Shown in pieces: positions 26,978 through 36,000 of a DNA stretch of 64,000 nt; position 1 is the first letter of the stretch, and each line of letters opens with the position of its first letter. The notes under the pieces were generated by a model that saw nothing but the letters and a program-made list of their open reading frames with translations, made no database searches and had not been told where the DNA came from. Position numbers and translations under genes: made by a program. This stretch comes from Streptomyces clavifer. GTDB lineage: Bacteria; Actinomycetota; Actinomycetes; Streptomycetales; Streptomycetaceae. Location: positions 164,120-228,119 of the forward strand of contig BMWJ01000011.1 of the NCBI GenBank assembly GCA_014651175.1, given 5' to 3'.

Positions 26978-29311
26978 TCAGGCGGCTTTTTCGCCGGTCT
27001 CTTCCGGCCGGGGGCCCAGGGCCACCTTCGAGGTCTTTCCTTCCTTGATCCGGTGGATCTGCCCCTTCTTCTCCAGCTTGTTCAGCACGTTCGCGAAGGT
27101 CGACTCCGCGACCCCGCTGGCGGCCTGCAGTTTGCCCCGTTCGACGTAGTCGATGTCCTCGGGGTCGATCTCGTCGCCCTGGTCGAGCATGTCGACGTAC
27201 ATGGGGTCGGACTCGTCGCGGAGGGCGGCCAGGACCTTCTCCTCCGAGGTGAGCTCCTTGGCCTTCGGGAGGTCGACACCGGCGAAGGACATGCCGGCCT
27301 CGCCGGTGCCGCCTTCGCCGTCCTTCTCCTCGAAGCCGGGGATGGGCGTCATGGCCAGCTCCTCCATGCGCGCCTGATCGCCCCACCAGGGCACGTCGAC
27401 CGGGGCCATGATGTTCTCCGGCCGGATGTGCTCGGTGGCGTCTTCCAGGGTGTCGATGCGCATCATGCCCGCGCGCCCGCCCGGGGCTGCGACGTAGCCC
27501 AGGCCGAAGGTGCGGCGGGGGTCGGACTCCGCCATGGTCGGGTCGTAGACCAGCGCGTCGTCCTCCTCCACCCAGACGGGCGGGATCAGGGAGGGGTCCA
27601 GCCCGTCGAAGCCGGGGGGCAGGTCCCCGAGGTTCACCTGGTCGCTGTCGGTGCGCAGGATGATCCAGGTCCCGCCGGCGATGAGGTTGGCGCGGATGGC
27701 CTGCTCGCCGCCCAGCTGGTCCAGGTTGACGGTCTGGTTGATCAGGACCCAGGGCATGCCCATGGAGCGGGTCAGGGAGGCACCGTCCTTGACGATCTTG
27801 ATGGCCTCCTTGCGGTTCTCCGCTCCGGGGGCGAGCATCTGGGCGGCCTCGTCCAGGATCGTGGCGCAGTACGGCCGCATCGGGGACGGCTCGAAGTTCT
27901 TCAGGTCCAGGCGGGCGGCCTCGTCGATCCGGTGCTGGAGGACCCACCAGGACAGCCGCATGGCGCCCAGGGCGCCGTACTTGGTCAGGCCGCTGTAGGC
28001 GGCCATCTTCGGGATCGCGGGGTTGGAGGCGCCCTTGGGGTCGCCGTAGATCTGGGCCATCTTGTTGGCGTGGTAGGCCAGGCTGATCATCTGGCCCGTG
28101 CCGCCCTTGCCGGATCCGGTGGTACCGGCGATCACGACGTGGAGGGCGCCCAGCTTCGGGTCGAACAGCTGGAGTTTCGCGGGGAAGCCGGAGACGATCT
28201 TCCCGATGTTGACCCAGCCGCCCGGGGTGGCCTTCAGGGATTCCAGGCCCTGGAATTCGTGGCCGGCCTCCAGCGGGTTGTGGTCCATGATGCGGATGAT
28301 CGCGCGCCTGGGGTCGCGGCGTCCCGGCTCGTAGGAGACGAGGTCGATGGAGCGGCGCAGCGCTCCGGCCAGCTCCCCGAGGTTGACGACGCGGGGCAGC
28401 GCGTCCAGGTCGTCGTCGGCCACCACGCGCGCCACCTGGCCACCGGTGTTCACGTCCTCGCCGACCTCCTCCAGGTGGGTCTTCGGGAGAACCCGCGCCT
28501 GGACGCGCTTCCAGGCGCCCTGGAGCGTGTAGGGGTCCAGCTCCGGGCGCTGGGTGTACCAGACGGTGATGAACGCTTCCCCGGAGTGCGCGCCGTACTT
28601 CAAGGTGATGTCGTCGACCGAGCGGCCGAAGAGGCTGCTCACGGCTTCCTTCGACACGTTCACGGAGTCGCCCAGGGCGGCGGTGACCCGTCCCTCCCAT
28701 CGGTCCGCGTAGATCACGACGTCGGAGAGGACCTGGTTGCGGTGGCGACCGTTCTTCGGGTCGCTGATCACGCGGCCCCAGGCCGCGATCATCTTGTCGG
28801 CCAGGGACACAGGGCCCGGGGTGCCGGTGTTGGCGGGGGCGGCCTGCCCGGTCGGCTGCGCCTGCTCCACCTCGATCCTCTGCCTGCCGAAGACGCGGCG
28901 CAGACGCCAGCCGGTGAAGACGACCGCGGCCCACCAGCCCAGCGACAGGATCCCCGGAACGGTGGTCGGCTCGAAGACACCGGCCATCAGGGCCTCGGAC
29001 GCCTCGGCTCCGCCCAGCTGGCCCAGGGCCAGGCCCATGCCGGTGGTGATCGTGGAGATCCCCATGGTGTCGCGGTGCGCCCGCGCGATGTCGATCCCGG
29101 GGAGCTGGTTGGCCCAGCGGCCCAAGCGACCCATGTAGTTGGCACCGGCGAACGTCGCACCGGCGATGAAGCCGGCCCCGGCGTAGGCCGCCGCGTTCGG
29201 GTCCAGGTAGGGGGCCAGGATGCCCACCCCGACAGGGAGGACGATCTGGAGCGCCGCGGTGGCTCGCTCCGCAGGCTCCGCGTTCGGCACGGTCTTGGTG
29301 ATGGTGGACAT
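26978..29311 (-). CDS. traB: FtsK/SpoIIIE-type conjugal DNA translocase (TraB-like)
   Basis: This encodes 777 residues. N-terminal membrane helices occur about residues 20-60 and 85-140. The motor domain has Walker A GTTGSGKGG (about 396-404) and Walker B ATILDEAAQML (about 483-493). A C-terminal winged-helix gamma-like domain (KVLAALRDESDP then SGVAESTFANVLNKLEKKGQ) resembles those that recognise repeated DNA sites. Streptomyces TraB proteins form hexamers and move double-stranded DNA between mycelia, unlike relaxase systems. Ser/Gly-rich and coiled-coil proteins are encoded upstream. The gene symbol is by function; similarity to a specific plasmid TraB could not be tested. Confidence 0.88.
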   Translation of the reverse strand: MSTITKTVPNAEPAERATAALQIVLPVGVGILAPYLDPNAAAYAGAGFIAGATFAGANYMGRLGRWANQLPGIDIARAHRDTMGISTITTGMGLALGQLGGAEASEALMAGVFEPTTVPGILSLGWWAAVVFTGWRLRRVFGRQRIEVEQAQPTGQAAPANTGTPGPVSLADKMIAAWGRVISDPKNGRHRNQVLSDVVIYADRWEGRVTAALGDSVNVSKEAVSSLFGRSVDDITLKYGAHSGEAFITVWYTQRPELDPYTLQGAWKRVQARVLPKTHLEEVGEDVNTGGQVARVVADDDLDALPRVVNLGELAGALRRSIDLVSYEPGRRDPRRAIIRIMDHNPLEAGHEFQGLESLKATPGGWVNIGKIVSGFPAKLQLFDPKLGALHVVIAGTTGSGKGGTGQMISLAYHANKMAQIYGDPKGASNPAIPKMAAYSGLTKYGALGAMRLSWWVLQHRIDEAARLDLKNFEPSPMRPYCATILDEAAQMLAPGAENRKEAIKIVKDGASLTRSMGMPWVLINQTVNLDQLGGEQAIRANLIAGGTWIILRTDSDQVNLGDLPPGFDGLDPSLIPPVWVEEDDALVYDPTMAESDPRRTFGLGYVAAPGGRAGMMRIDTLEDATEHIRPENIMAPVDVPWWGDQARMEELAMTPIPGFEEKDGEGGTGEAGMSFAGVDLPKAKELTSEEKVLAALRDESDPMYVDMLDQGDEIDPEDIDYVERGKLQAASGVAESTFANVLNKLEKKGQIHRIKEGKTSKVALGPRPEETGEKAA

Positions 29312-29350
29312 CGGGGACTACTCCTGTCTGGGGTGCTGGGGATCCGCAAA

Positions 29351-29395
29351 GGCGCGGCCGGCCCGGAGGGATGGAATCCCAGGGTCGGCCGCGCC
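29351..29395 (-). terminator. Terminator or attenuator upstream of traB
   Basis: A 14-base stem with one mismatch (29351-29364 with 29382-29395) lies between the small coiled-coil gene and traB. It could limit read-through into traB. Confidence 0.65.
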
Positions 29396-29414
29396 GGTGG
29401 TGTGGTGGTGGGTG

Positions 29415-29795
29415 CTATTCCTGCTCGAACCAGTCGCGGCTGACCTTCTCCAGGTCCGTCACGTCGGAGCGGTCGAAGGCTTCCTGAAACCCGGCGTGCG
29501 TGGTGCGGGCCTGGTCGCCTGCCGCCTTCGCGGCCTTCGCGGTGTCGGCCGTCTTCGACGCGTAGGTGATCGCGCCGTCCGACACGCCCCGGATGATTTT
29601 CGACAGCTCCTGGCACTCCGCCATGGAGTCGCGGTCCACGCTCTTGGCTCCCAGCGCGTCCGCGTCGGAGGCGGTGTCGTCGGCCAGTTCCTTGATGTTC
29701 TCCGCGGCCTTCTTGACGCCCTCCGCGTTGCGGGCCAGGGTCTTCTCCTTGGCCTCGGTCTTCCGGACCAGGACCTTGTACGTCAGCTCCGCCAT
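29415..29795 (-). CDS. Coiled-coil protein, 126 aa
   Basis: This is an all-helical protein: MAELTYKVLVRKTEAKEKTL, EGVKKAAENIKELADDTASD, then ECQELSKIIRGVSDGAITYA and TDLEKVSRDWFEQE. Its order of helices (charged helix, ECQEL-type Cys, Ala-rich helices) echoes the C-terminal 150 residues of the Ser/Gly-rich protein upstream, suggesting related or interacting parts. WXG100-like size and helicity are noted, but the WXG motif is absent. It may be a transfer-apparatus or surface component. Confidence 0.7.
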   Translation of the reverse strand: MAELTYKVLVRKTEAKEKTLARNAEGVKKAAENIKELADDTASDADALGAKSVDRDSMAECQELSKIIRGVSDGAITYASKTADTAKAAKAAGDQARTTHAGFQEAFDRSDVTDLEKVSRDWFEQE

Positions 29796-29816
29796 GATCT
29801 TCTGTCCCTCCTGGTG

Positions 29817-31703
29817 CTACGCGGCGGGCGCGTAGGAGCCCTTGTCGTTGTAGAAGCGCAGCTCGGCCGGCTTCGTCTCGTCGCTGTCCACGACGGCCTT
29901 GTACAGCGGCGCGTACCGGGTGCCGATGTTGGTCATGACGACCTTGCACATCTCCGCCGCCCGCTTCGCGCGCTTGGCCAGTTCGGCGGCCTCCGTCGCC
30001 TGGGCCTTCGCCGCGTCGGCCAGCCGCGTCAGCTTCGCGGCCAGCTTCTCCCCGCCTTCGACGGCCTTGGCCTGGTCGGCCAGCTCCTGGCAGTCCTTCG
30101 CCTCGTCCTCCGCCGCGGCCTCGAGCGACTTGCACGCGTCGGCCACCTTGATCAGGTGATTCTCCTTGGCCTCCAGCTTGCGTTCGTACTGCTTGAAGTT
30201 GCGGAGCTCCTTGCGGCTGACCGACCCACGGGCACCGTCCGTGCCCAGGGTCAGCGTGTTCGCGTCGATCTCCTTGACCAGGAGGGGCTTCACGTCCGTG
30301 CTCACTCCGTCGTCTCCTCTCTCCGGCGGGGCAATGACGATCGTCTGGCCGCTGGGCCCGGTGACCGTCGTCCCCTGCTTCTTCGGGTCGCCCTGCTTGG
30401 GGTCGTCCTTCTTCGGCTCCGGCTGCTTCGCCTTGTGGTCGGCGTACGCCTTGTCCAGCCGGGCGTGCTCCTTGCCGTTCTCCCCCTTCTTGTCCTGGTA
30501 GCCGTCCTTCGTGCCCTGCGCGTACGCCTTCACGTGGTCGACCGCGTTACGAACCGCGGACCCGTCGCCGTGACCCGTCTCCCGCGAACGCTGGAGCGGG
30601 GTCCGGTTGTCGGTCCCGTTCACACTGTGGCCGGATCCGCCGCTCTTGCCGGAGGAGCCGCTCGAACCGGATCCCCCGCCGCTCCCGGAGGAGCCGCTCT
30701 TCCCGGAGCCGCTGCTCCCGGAGGAGCCACCGTTCTTCCCGGATCCGCCGCTGCTCCCGGAGGAGCCGCCCGAGCCCTGGCCGCTGCCGCCGCCCTTCGT
30801 CAGGTCAGCCTTCGCGCCCTTGTCCTTGTCGGCCTTGTCCTTCGAGGTGCCGGAATTGCCGCCGGACGATCCGCCCGACGTCGATCCGCCGCCGTTTCCG
30901 GAGGCGCCGGACTTTCCGTCCTTGCCAGCCTTTCCACCGGAACTAGAGTTCCCCGAGGAGCCGTCCTTCCCTTTACCCCCGGAGTCCTTGGGCCCCTTGG
31001 TGCTGGTGTCCTTGGACGAACCCCCGCCACCGTTTCCGCTGGTGCCGCGCCCGCTGCCGGATCCGCCATTCTCATTTGAGCCGGACGAACCGCGCCCGCC
31101 GCCTCCGGTGGTGCCGCCGCTTCCGCCGCGTCCGGTACCCGTAGAGCCGTTCCCGATGGAATTACGGCCCGAATTTCCGCCGCTGTTTCCGCCGGAATTA
31201 CGGCCCCCTCCACCGGCCCCTCCGGAGCCGCTTCGGGTGGGAAGTCCAGGCGACTTCATGACCGTGGTGGTCCGGGCCTCTATCACCTGGTGCGCACCGG
31301 CCCTGGTTTTCTCCAGGTCCAGCCGCTTGTTCACGGTCCCGCCGCCTTTTGCCCAACGGGTCGCGCCCGCCCGGATCAGCGTTTTGAACACACCCTCCTT
31401 GTGCTTGGCACCGGCGGCGTCGGATCCGGCCCCGGTCAAATCCTCCGGGGCCTTGAACTGCTCGCTGGTGACGCCCGGGGAGGAGCGGTCCACCACTCCC
31501 TCGGGGTCCGCCTTCGCGGCCGGGTCGTCACCCTCCGGCCTGGCCCCGGCGGTCGCGGTGACCGGCCGGGCGGGCTCCACCGCGGCCATCAGGGCGGCCA
31601 TGATGCCGGTGTCTCCGGTGGGCGCCGGCGCGGTGCTGGCTGCCGGCACAGCGGGCGGATCGGGGGGTCCCGCGGGGACCGGGGGCGCCGTATCGGTCGC
31701 CAT
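29817..31703 (-). CDS. Ser/Gly-rich low-complexity protein with coiled-coil C-terminus, 628 aa
   Basis: Residues 1-40 are Pro/Ala-rich. Residues about 160-350 are an almost uninterrupted run of Gly, Ser, Asn and Lys (blocks such as SGSGKSGSSGSGGGSGSSG). Residues about 430-628 are charged and helical (RKELRNFKQYERKLEAKENH and DCQELADQAKAVEGGEKLAA), ending NDKGSYAPAA. No signal peptide is visible. The Gly-Ser part should be a long flexible spacer and the tail an oligomerising domain. It is transcribed with the small coiled-coil gene and traB. The function is unknown; a structural role in transfer is an inference. Confidence 0.75.
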   Translation of the reverse strand: MATDTAPPVPAGPPDPPAVPAASTAPAPTGDTGIMAALMAAVEPARPVTATAGARPEGDDPAAKADPEGVVDRSSPGVTSEQFKAPEDLTGAGSDAAGAKHKEGVFKTLIRAGATRWAKGGGTVNKRLDLEKTRAGAHQVIEARTTTVMKSPGLPTRSGSGGAGGGGRNSGGNSGGNSGRNSIGNGSTGTGRGGSGGTTGGGGRGSSGSNENGGSGSGRGTSGNGGGGSSKDTSTKGPKDSGGKGKDGSSGNSSSGGKAGKDGKSGASGNGGGSTSGGSSGGNSGTSKDKADKDKGAKADLTKGGGSGQGSGGSSGSSGGSGKNGGSSGSSGSGKSGSSGSGGGSGSSGSSGKSGGSGHSVNGTDNRTPLQRSRETGHGDGSAVRNAVDHVKAYAQGTKDGYQDKKGENGKEHARLDKAYADHKAKQPEPKKDDPKQGDPKKQGTTVTGPSGQTIVIAPPERGDDGVSTDVKPLLVKEIDANTLTLGTDGARGSVSRKELRNFKQYERKLEAKENHLIKVADACKSLEAAAEDEAKDCQELADQAKAVEGGEKLAAKLTRLADAAKAQATEAAELAKRAKRAAEMCKVVMTNIGTRYAPLYKAVVDSDETKPAELRFYNDKGSYAPAA

Positions 31704-31753
31704 GATTTCCTCGCTCTCTGTGATCGCGATGGTTCCTTACTCCTTACCTCCCA

Positions 31754-31806
31754 GCGGAGAGCGGCCGATCACCGGACCATGGGAGTCCGATTGCGGCGCT
31801 CTCCGC
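31754..31806 (-). terminator. Large hairpin after the two-helix membrane protein gene
   Basis: The arms GCGGAGAGCG (31754-31763) and CGCTCTCCGC (31797-31806) pair perfectly and enclose a second small stem (CGGAC/GTCCG). It lies between two leftward genes and could terminate the upstream unit. Confidence 0.65.
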
Positions 31807-31841
31807 CAGGTAGGGAGGGAGTAATTAATCACTGTGCGTGA

Positions 31842-32474
31842 CTATGTGTCGGCCTTCTTGCCCTTGCGTGCGAACAGCGCGACGGCTAGGCCGCCACCGG
31901 CGACGAGACCCAGCAGGGCAGCGGAGTTGATCCCGCCGCCGCCCGTGTTGCTGGCGTCCTGAGCGTTGCCGGCGGCCCGCATGCCGGACCCGTCGGCGGT
32001 CTCGTACTGCTGCTTGCAGTCCGCCACGACCTCGCCCCTGGAGGGCGATCCGTACCCCTTGCCGATCAGGCCGGAGGAGTCCTTCACGCACTTGTCGACG
32101 GCCGCCTGGATCTTCTCTGCGGAAGCGGTGGCGGCCTTCTTGGCGGTGCTCTCCTGCTGGTTCCGAATCTTCATTTCCTCCAGTTCCAACTTCTTCATCT
32201 GGATCTGGAGGGCGGCGGCCTCCTTCTCGTCCTTCGCGACGGCCGCCGAATGGACCTGGAACCAGATGGTTCCGCCGCCGACCATCGCCACTCCAGCCAC
32301 CGCGATGGCGACCTTTCCACGGCGGGTCAGACCGGCCTTCTTGTGCATAACCGGGGTTCCGTACGGCCCTTCATCGGCGTACGGGGAAGCGTCCGGAGCG
32401 CTGGTTCCGAAGGTCATTCCGGCCGTCATTCCGGCCTGAATTCCTTCGAATGCCCTCTCTTCGTCCGGTGTCAT
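31842..32474 (-). CDS. Membrane-anchored coiled-coil protein, 210 aa
   Basis: From ATG 32474 (GGGGA upstream) the protein has a cytoplasmic-type N-terminus with a YGTPVMHKKAG segment and a membrane helix VAIAVAGVAMVGGGTIWFQV. A charged coiled coil follows (DEKEAAALQIQMKKLELEEM), then a loop with two cysteines (DKCVKD, ADCKQQ). It ends in a second helix LLGLVAGGGLAVALFARKGK. It starts one base past the stop of the DUF6197-like gene. The topology suggests an extracellular coiled-coil loop. The role is unknown, probably in transfer. Confidence 0.7.
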   Translation of the reverse strand: MTPDEERAFEGIQAGMTAGMTFGTSAPDASPYADEGPYGTPVMHKKAGLTRRGKVAIAVAGVAMVGGGTIWFQVHSAAVAKDEKEAAALQIQMKKLELEEMKIRNQQESTAKKAATASAEKIQAAVDKCVKDSSGLIGKGYGSPSRGEVVADCKQQYETADGSGMRAAGNAQDASNTGGGGINSAALLGLVAGGGLAVALFARKGKKADT

Positions 32475-32475
32475 T

Positions 32476-32991
32476 TCAGTCCCCGTTCTTACGCGCCATG
32501 TGAGAGGCCGCCGAGATGGTGGCCTCCACACCCCGGAAGGTGTTGCTGGAAAGGTCGTTCCACTCCCAGAACCGCATGTTCACGCCCTGGCGGGCCAGTT
32601 GAGACTGGAGGTAATTCACGGCCTTGCCCCGGTCGATCGTGGTGACGTGCCCAGTGGATTCCAGAAAGGTCTGGGCACCCCTGATGCGCATACGTCCGGT
32701 GGGGGAGAAATCGAAGGACTGGCACCAGCCGTAGCGGGTGAGGACTTCGATCACCTGGACCAGGTGGAACGAGGGCTTCAAGGGGCGCGGCTCCTGCCAA
32801 AGCCCCAGGTCAGCCATCGCGGACCGGATCCCCTTGGGGATCATTCGCTGGCTCCAGGTCGGGGGGTCGGGCGCCCAGATCTCCAGGGCCGGCGGGATCA
32901 CCGTGGGGGGTGCCAGCGCGGGCGCCGGCGGGGTCGTCGTACGGGTGAAGCTCCCAGACTTCGGGGCTGGCCCGGTCGTCGTGGGTGCCAT
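32476..32991 (-). CDS. DUF6197-like protein, 171 aa
   Basis: A Pro/Thr-rich N-terminus (about 45 residues) precedes a domain with VIEVLTRYGWCQSFDFSPTG, RIRGAQTFLESTG and RFWEWNDLSSNTFRGVEATI. This matches the layout of DUF6197 (GW.Q...G...GA, then NDL). The ATG at 32991 is chosen from an AAAGGAG site; the longer frame has no site. A second DUF6197-like gene lies at 36001. The function is unknown. Confidence 0.65.
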   Translation of the reverse strand: MAPTTTGPAPKSGSFTRTTTPPAPALAPPTVIPPALEIWAPDPPTWSQRMIPKGIRSAMADLGLWQEPRPLKPSFHLVQVIEVLTRYGWCQSFDFSPTGRMRIRGAQTFLESTGHVTTIDRGKAVNYLQSQLARQGVNMRFWEWNDLSSNTFRGVEATISAASHMARKNGD

Positions 32992-33025
32992 GCTGTGCTC
33001 CTTTCTTGCGTGAGCAGAAGACCGA

Positions 33026-33058
33026 GGCCCCCCGCTGATCACGCTTCAGCGGGGGGCC
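33026..33058 (-). terminator. Strong terminator after the DUF2637 gene
   Basis: A perfect 13-base stem (GGCCCCCCGCTGA with TCAGCGGGGGGCC) and 7-base loop stand between two leftward genes, close behind the start of the DUF6197-like gene. Confidence 0.85.
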
Positions 33059-33299
33059 TTCGTGCGCCTGAACCGCGTCGCGGGTCTCCAGCCGCTCGGG
33101 GCGGCGCCCGAGCTCGGTGCAGGGGAGACGGATGCGGTCGTGGCGCGGGGCGGGGTGTGCCTGGCCCGCTGTGTCCGCGCTCAGGGCGTGGTGCGGGCGA
33201 GCGGCCTGCCGGCCGTGGCCGTCCCCGGTCCGCGCTCGGGGTGCGAGCGCGGACCGGGGGCGACCACGGCCGGCAGGACGGTTGTGCGGTCCGGTCCGG

Positions 33300-35861
33300 T
33301 CAGCGGACCGTGTGCTGCTTAAGGGCGACCGCGATCTGTCCGGCGCGGTCCGTGGCGATGGTGCCGCCCTCGGTCCGGACCGCCTTGGCAATGTTGGTCC
33401 GGTTCAGCGGCTCGTTCGCGGTCCGGAGCCGGTCCAGCGCGGTCCGCTCCTGGTCCGTGAGCGTGATGACCGTGAGGTCCGGACCGCCGTCCTCGCCACG
33501 GTCCGGACCGGAATCGCCTTTCGGGGCTTCCTGGCCGGCCGGTCCGGTCCGGTCCACATCCTGCGGTCCGGGAACGGCATCGGCGGTCCGGACCGTCACC
33601 CCCTGGCCTGCCGCCGGGCTCTGGGCGGCGGGCACGGCCCGAGGTCCACGGTCCGGACCGGGTCCGGTCAGCAGGTCAGCGCCCTGCGGTCCGGCCGGAC
33701 CGGACTCCAGGGCGAGCGCCGGTCCGCCGGTCCGGTCCGTGGCCCCTGCGGTCCGGACCGGACCGTGGACCGCGTTCCGCTCGCCCGGACCGGACCGGAC
33801 CGGATACCCGCCGTGCTTGACCGGGCGGACCGGAACCAGGCTGTCCAGCGGTCCGGACCGGTCCATACGGGTCAGGGTGAGGACGGTGGGAATGGCTGCC
33901 GGTCCGTAGTCGTCGGCCGCGAGGCGGGGGACGACCACCCGGTGCCGGGCCAGACCGGTCCGGTCCGCCTTGCGGTCCGCGAGCTCCGCGCCCGCTGCGG
34001 TCCAGGCCCGGTCCAGCGTGGTCAGCCGCGGGTCCGTGATCGCCAGCGACCATGCGGTGAAGGAGTGGACCGGGTAGCGGAACCAGCGGACCGCCCCGAT
34101 CGACGGGCGGGCCTTGGCGACCCGGCCGTCCTCACGGAGCTTGCGGCGGTGGATCAGCGAGGCGTACAGCTCCCACAGCACCATCCCCACGATGCTCATG
34201 GCAGCGAAAGCGACGGCCTTCGGTGTGAAGTTCCAGTAGGTGATCTGCTCCGTCCAGATCTCCTGCTTCGCGTCCCAGACCCGGCTGCCGGGCACCGGCT
34301 CACCGGAGGCGTGCCAGAAGTTCATGACCGCCGCCCCGAGCGCGAAGATCCACGTGCTGACGCGGTAGAGGGTGCCTGCGTCGCCGCCCTGGCGGGCCTG
34401 GTGGTACATCCAGCCCACGAACGCTGTGCTGAGTTCCCACGCGGCGGCGAACAGAATCGTGAAGGGGACGACCCAGCCCAGGATGTCCTCAGCGAAGCCG
34501 GCCTGGCCCGTCCACGCGACGGCCATCGGGGCGGTGATCGGACCGATCACCATCAACCGCTCAGCGTTGACCTTCACGAACTGCTTCACGCGGTCGGACA
34601 CGGCCGGCTTCCCGGCGCGGTCCGCGGACCGCAACTCCCGGACCTTCGCCTTGCGGGCCTCCCTCGCGTCCCGGCGCTCACCCTTGGCCTCGAGCTTGAG
34701 GCGCTTGCGTTCCAACGCCCGCTCGGTGCGGTCGGTAGCGCGCTTCATCCGGGCAGCGGCTTCGGCCACCATGTCGTCGGCAGCCTTCAGCGTGACGTCC
34801 GCGTCCGCCTCCCGCAGCCGGGCCTGCGCCTGCGCCTGCTCGGCCTCCGCCAGGTCCGCGTCCCGCTTGGTGCGGGCAGTAGCCAGGATGCGGTCGGCCT
34901 CCTCACGGGCGGTGCGGGTCAGACGGTCCGCGTCCTCGGCCGCCGTCGCCCGCAGCCGGCCGATGTCCTCCTTGGCCAGCGTCCGCGTACGCGCCGCATC
35001 CGCACGGGACGCCTCCCGCTCGCGGCTGGCGTCCTCACGCAGCTCGGCTGCCGCCTTCACAGCCCCGGCCTTCACCTGCGCGGCCTGGGCGTCCGCGCTC
35101 TCGCGCAGCCGGTCGGCCTCGCTCCGAGCCTGCTGAAGGACTTGGTCGGCGTCGGTGGTGGCGCGGGTGCGGGCGTCCACCGCGGTGCGCTCCGCATCCG
35201 CGAGCAGCTCGGTGCGCTGCGTCTCCGCGTCGGCGAGGGCCTTCGCGGCGGTCTGCGCGGCCTCGGTACGGACCTGCTCCGCCTGCGCGGCCGCCGTGGC
35301 GGCGACCTCCTGCGCCTGGCGGTAGGCGCCCGCAAGCAGCTGCTCGGCAGCCGCGTTGGCGTCGGTGAGGACCTGGTCGGCCGCGCCGGACGCCTTCGTC
35401 GTGACGGTGTCGGCCTCCGTGCGCGCGTCGGCGAGCAGCTGCTCCACCGTGGCTTCGGCGGCTGCGCGGACCTGGTCGGCGCCGGCGGCCGCGGTGGTGG
35501 CGGCCTCCGTGCGGACCCGGTCCGCGTCCGTCGCGGCAGCGGCCAACAGGCGGGACTGCTCCGCGTTGGCGGCCTCGGTGATCGAGGCCGCCTCGGCGCG
35601 GGCGCCGTCCAGCAGCTCGCTGGCAAGCACCTCGCCGTCGGCGAGGATCCGCGTGACGTCGTCGGCGGCCAGGTCCCGGAGGTCGGCGGCGCGGTCGGCG
35701 GCGTCGGCCAGGACCACGTCGGCCTCCGGGAACACCAGCGGCACCGTCTCCTTGGGGGCGGCGGAAGCCGGCGTCGCCGGTGCCTTGGCGCGCCCGGTGC
35801 CTCGGGGCTTCGTGGTCGCCGCGGGCTGGCGCCTGCGGCGGGTGGCGGGCTTGGTGGCCAC
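33300..35861 (-). CDS. DUF2637 (SpdB-like) membrane protein with very long coiled coil, 853 aa
   Basis: Residues 1-45 are basic and Ala/Pro-rich. Residues about 50-390 form one long Ala/Glu/Arg coiled coil (repeats like TEAANAEQSRLLAAA and ADRLRESADAQAAQVKAGAV). Residues about 425-590 are the DUF2637 membrane domain (PITAPMAVAWTGQAGFAEDI, FAAAWELSTAFVGWMYHQAR, SIVGMVLWELYASLIHRR). The last 60 residues look like a helix-turn-helix (LTDQERTALDRL then NRTNIAKAVRTEGG). The start is a GTG behind GAGAGGA. DUF2637 proteins belong to the spread functions of Streptomyces plasmids; normal members are around 200-400 residues. The DNA for residues about 610-800 is packed with GGTCCG/CGGACC. Confidence 0.82.
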   Translation of the reverse strand: MATKPATRRRRQPAATTKPRGTGRAKAPATPASAAPKETVPLVFPEADVVLADAADRAADLRDLAADDVTRILADGEVLASELLDGARAEAASITEAANAEQSRLLAAAATDADRVRTEAATTAAAGADQVRAAAEATVEQLLADARTEADTVTTKASGAADQVLTDANAAAEQLLAGAYRQAQEVAATAAAQAEQVRTEAAQTAAKALADAETQRTELLADAERTAVDARTRATTDADQVLQQARSEADRLRESADAQAAQVKAGAVKAAAELREDASREREASRADAARTRTLAKEDIGRLRATAAEDADRLTRTAREEADRILATARTKRDADLAEAEQAQAQARLREADADVTLKAADDMVAEAAARMKRATDRTERALERKRLKLEAKGERRDAREARKAKVRELRSADRAGKPAVSDRVKQFVKVNAERLMVIGPITAPMAVAWTGQAGFAEDILGWVVPFTILFAAAWELSTAFVGWMYHQARQGGDAGTLYRVSTWIFALGAAVMNFWHASGEPVPGSRVWDAKQEIWTEQITYWNFTPKAVAFAAMSIVGMVLWELYASLIHRRKLREDGRVAKARPSIGAVRWFRYPVHSFTAWSLAITDPRLTTLDRAWTAAGAELADRKADRTGLARHRVVVPRLAADDYGPAAIPTVLTLTRMDRSGPLDSLVPVRPVKHGGYPVRSGPGERNAVHGPVRTAGATDRTGGPALALESGPAGPQGADLLTGPGPDRGPRAVPAAQSPAAGQGVTVRTADAVPGPQDVDRTGPAGQEAPKGDSGPDRGEDGGPDLTVITLTDQERTALDRLRTANEPLNRTNIAKAVRTEGGTIATDRAGQIAVALKQHTVR

Positions 35862-36000
35862 GGGGTGTCCTCTCTTCCGGGCGCCTCCGCGTAGAGGGGC
35901 ACCGTGGATCTACAGCGGTGGGTAAGGTCGTGACCAGGCCGTCCGGGGCCCCGGCAGCTCGAATGCCGAGGCCCCGGAGGGCCGTTGCGCTCCCTGTGAG

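Noticed and set aside
26664-28934. A 756-codon frame parallel to traB in another frame
   Set aside because: Composition is Arg/Pro-rich and it mirrors the third-position GC of traB. It is a shadow frame.
30607-31824. A Pro/Leu/Glu-rich rightward frame of 405 codons
   Set aside because: It is the antisense of the Ser/Gly-rich gene, which has the better context and start.
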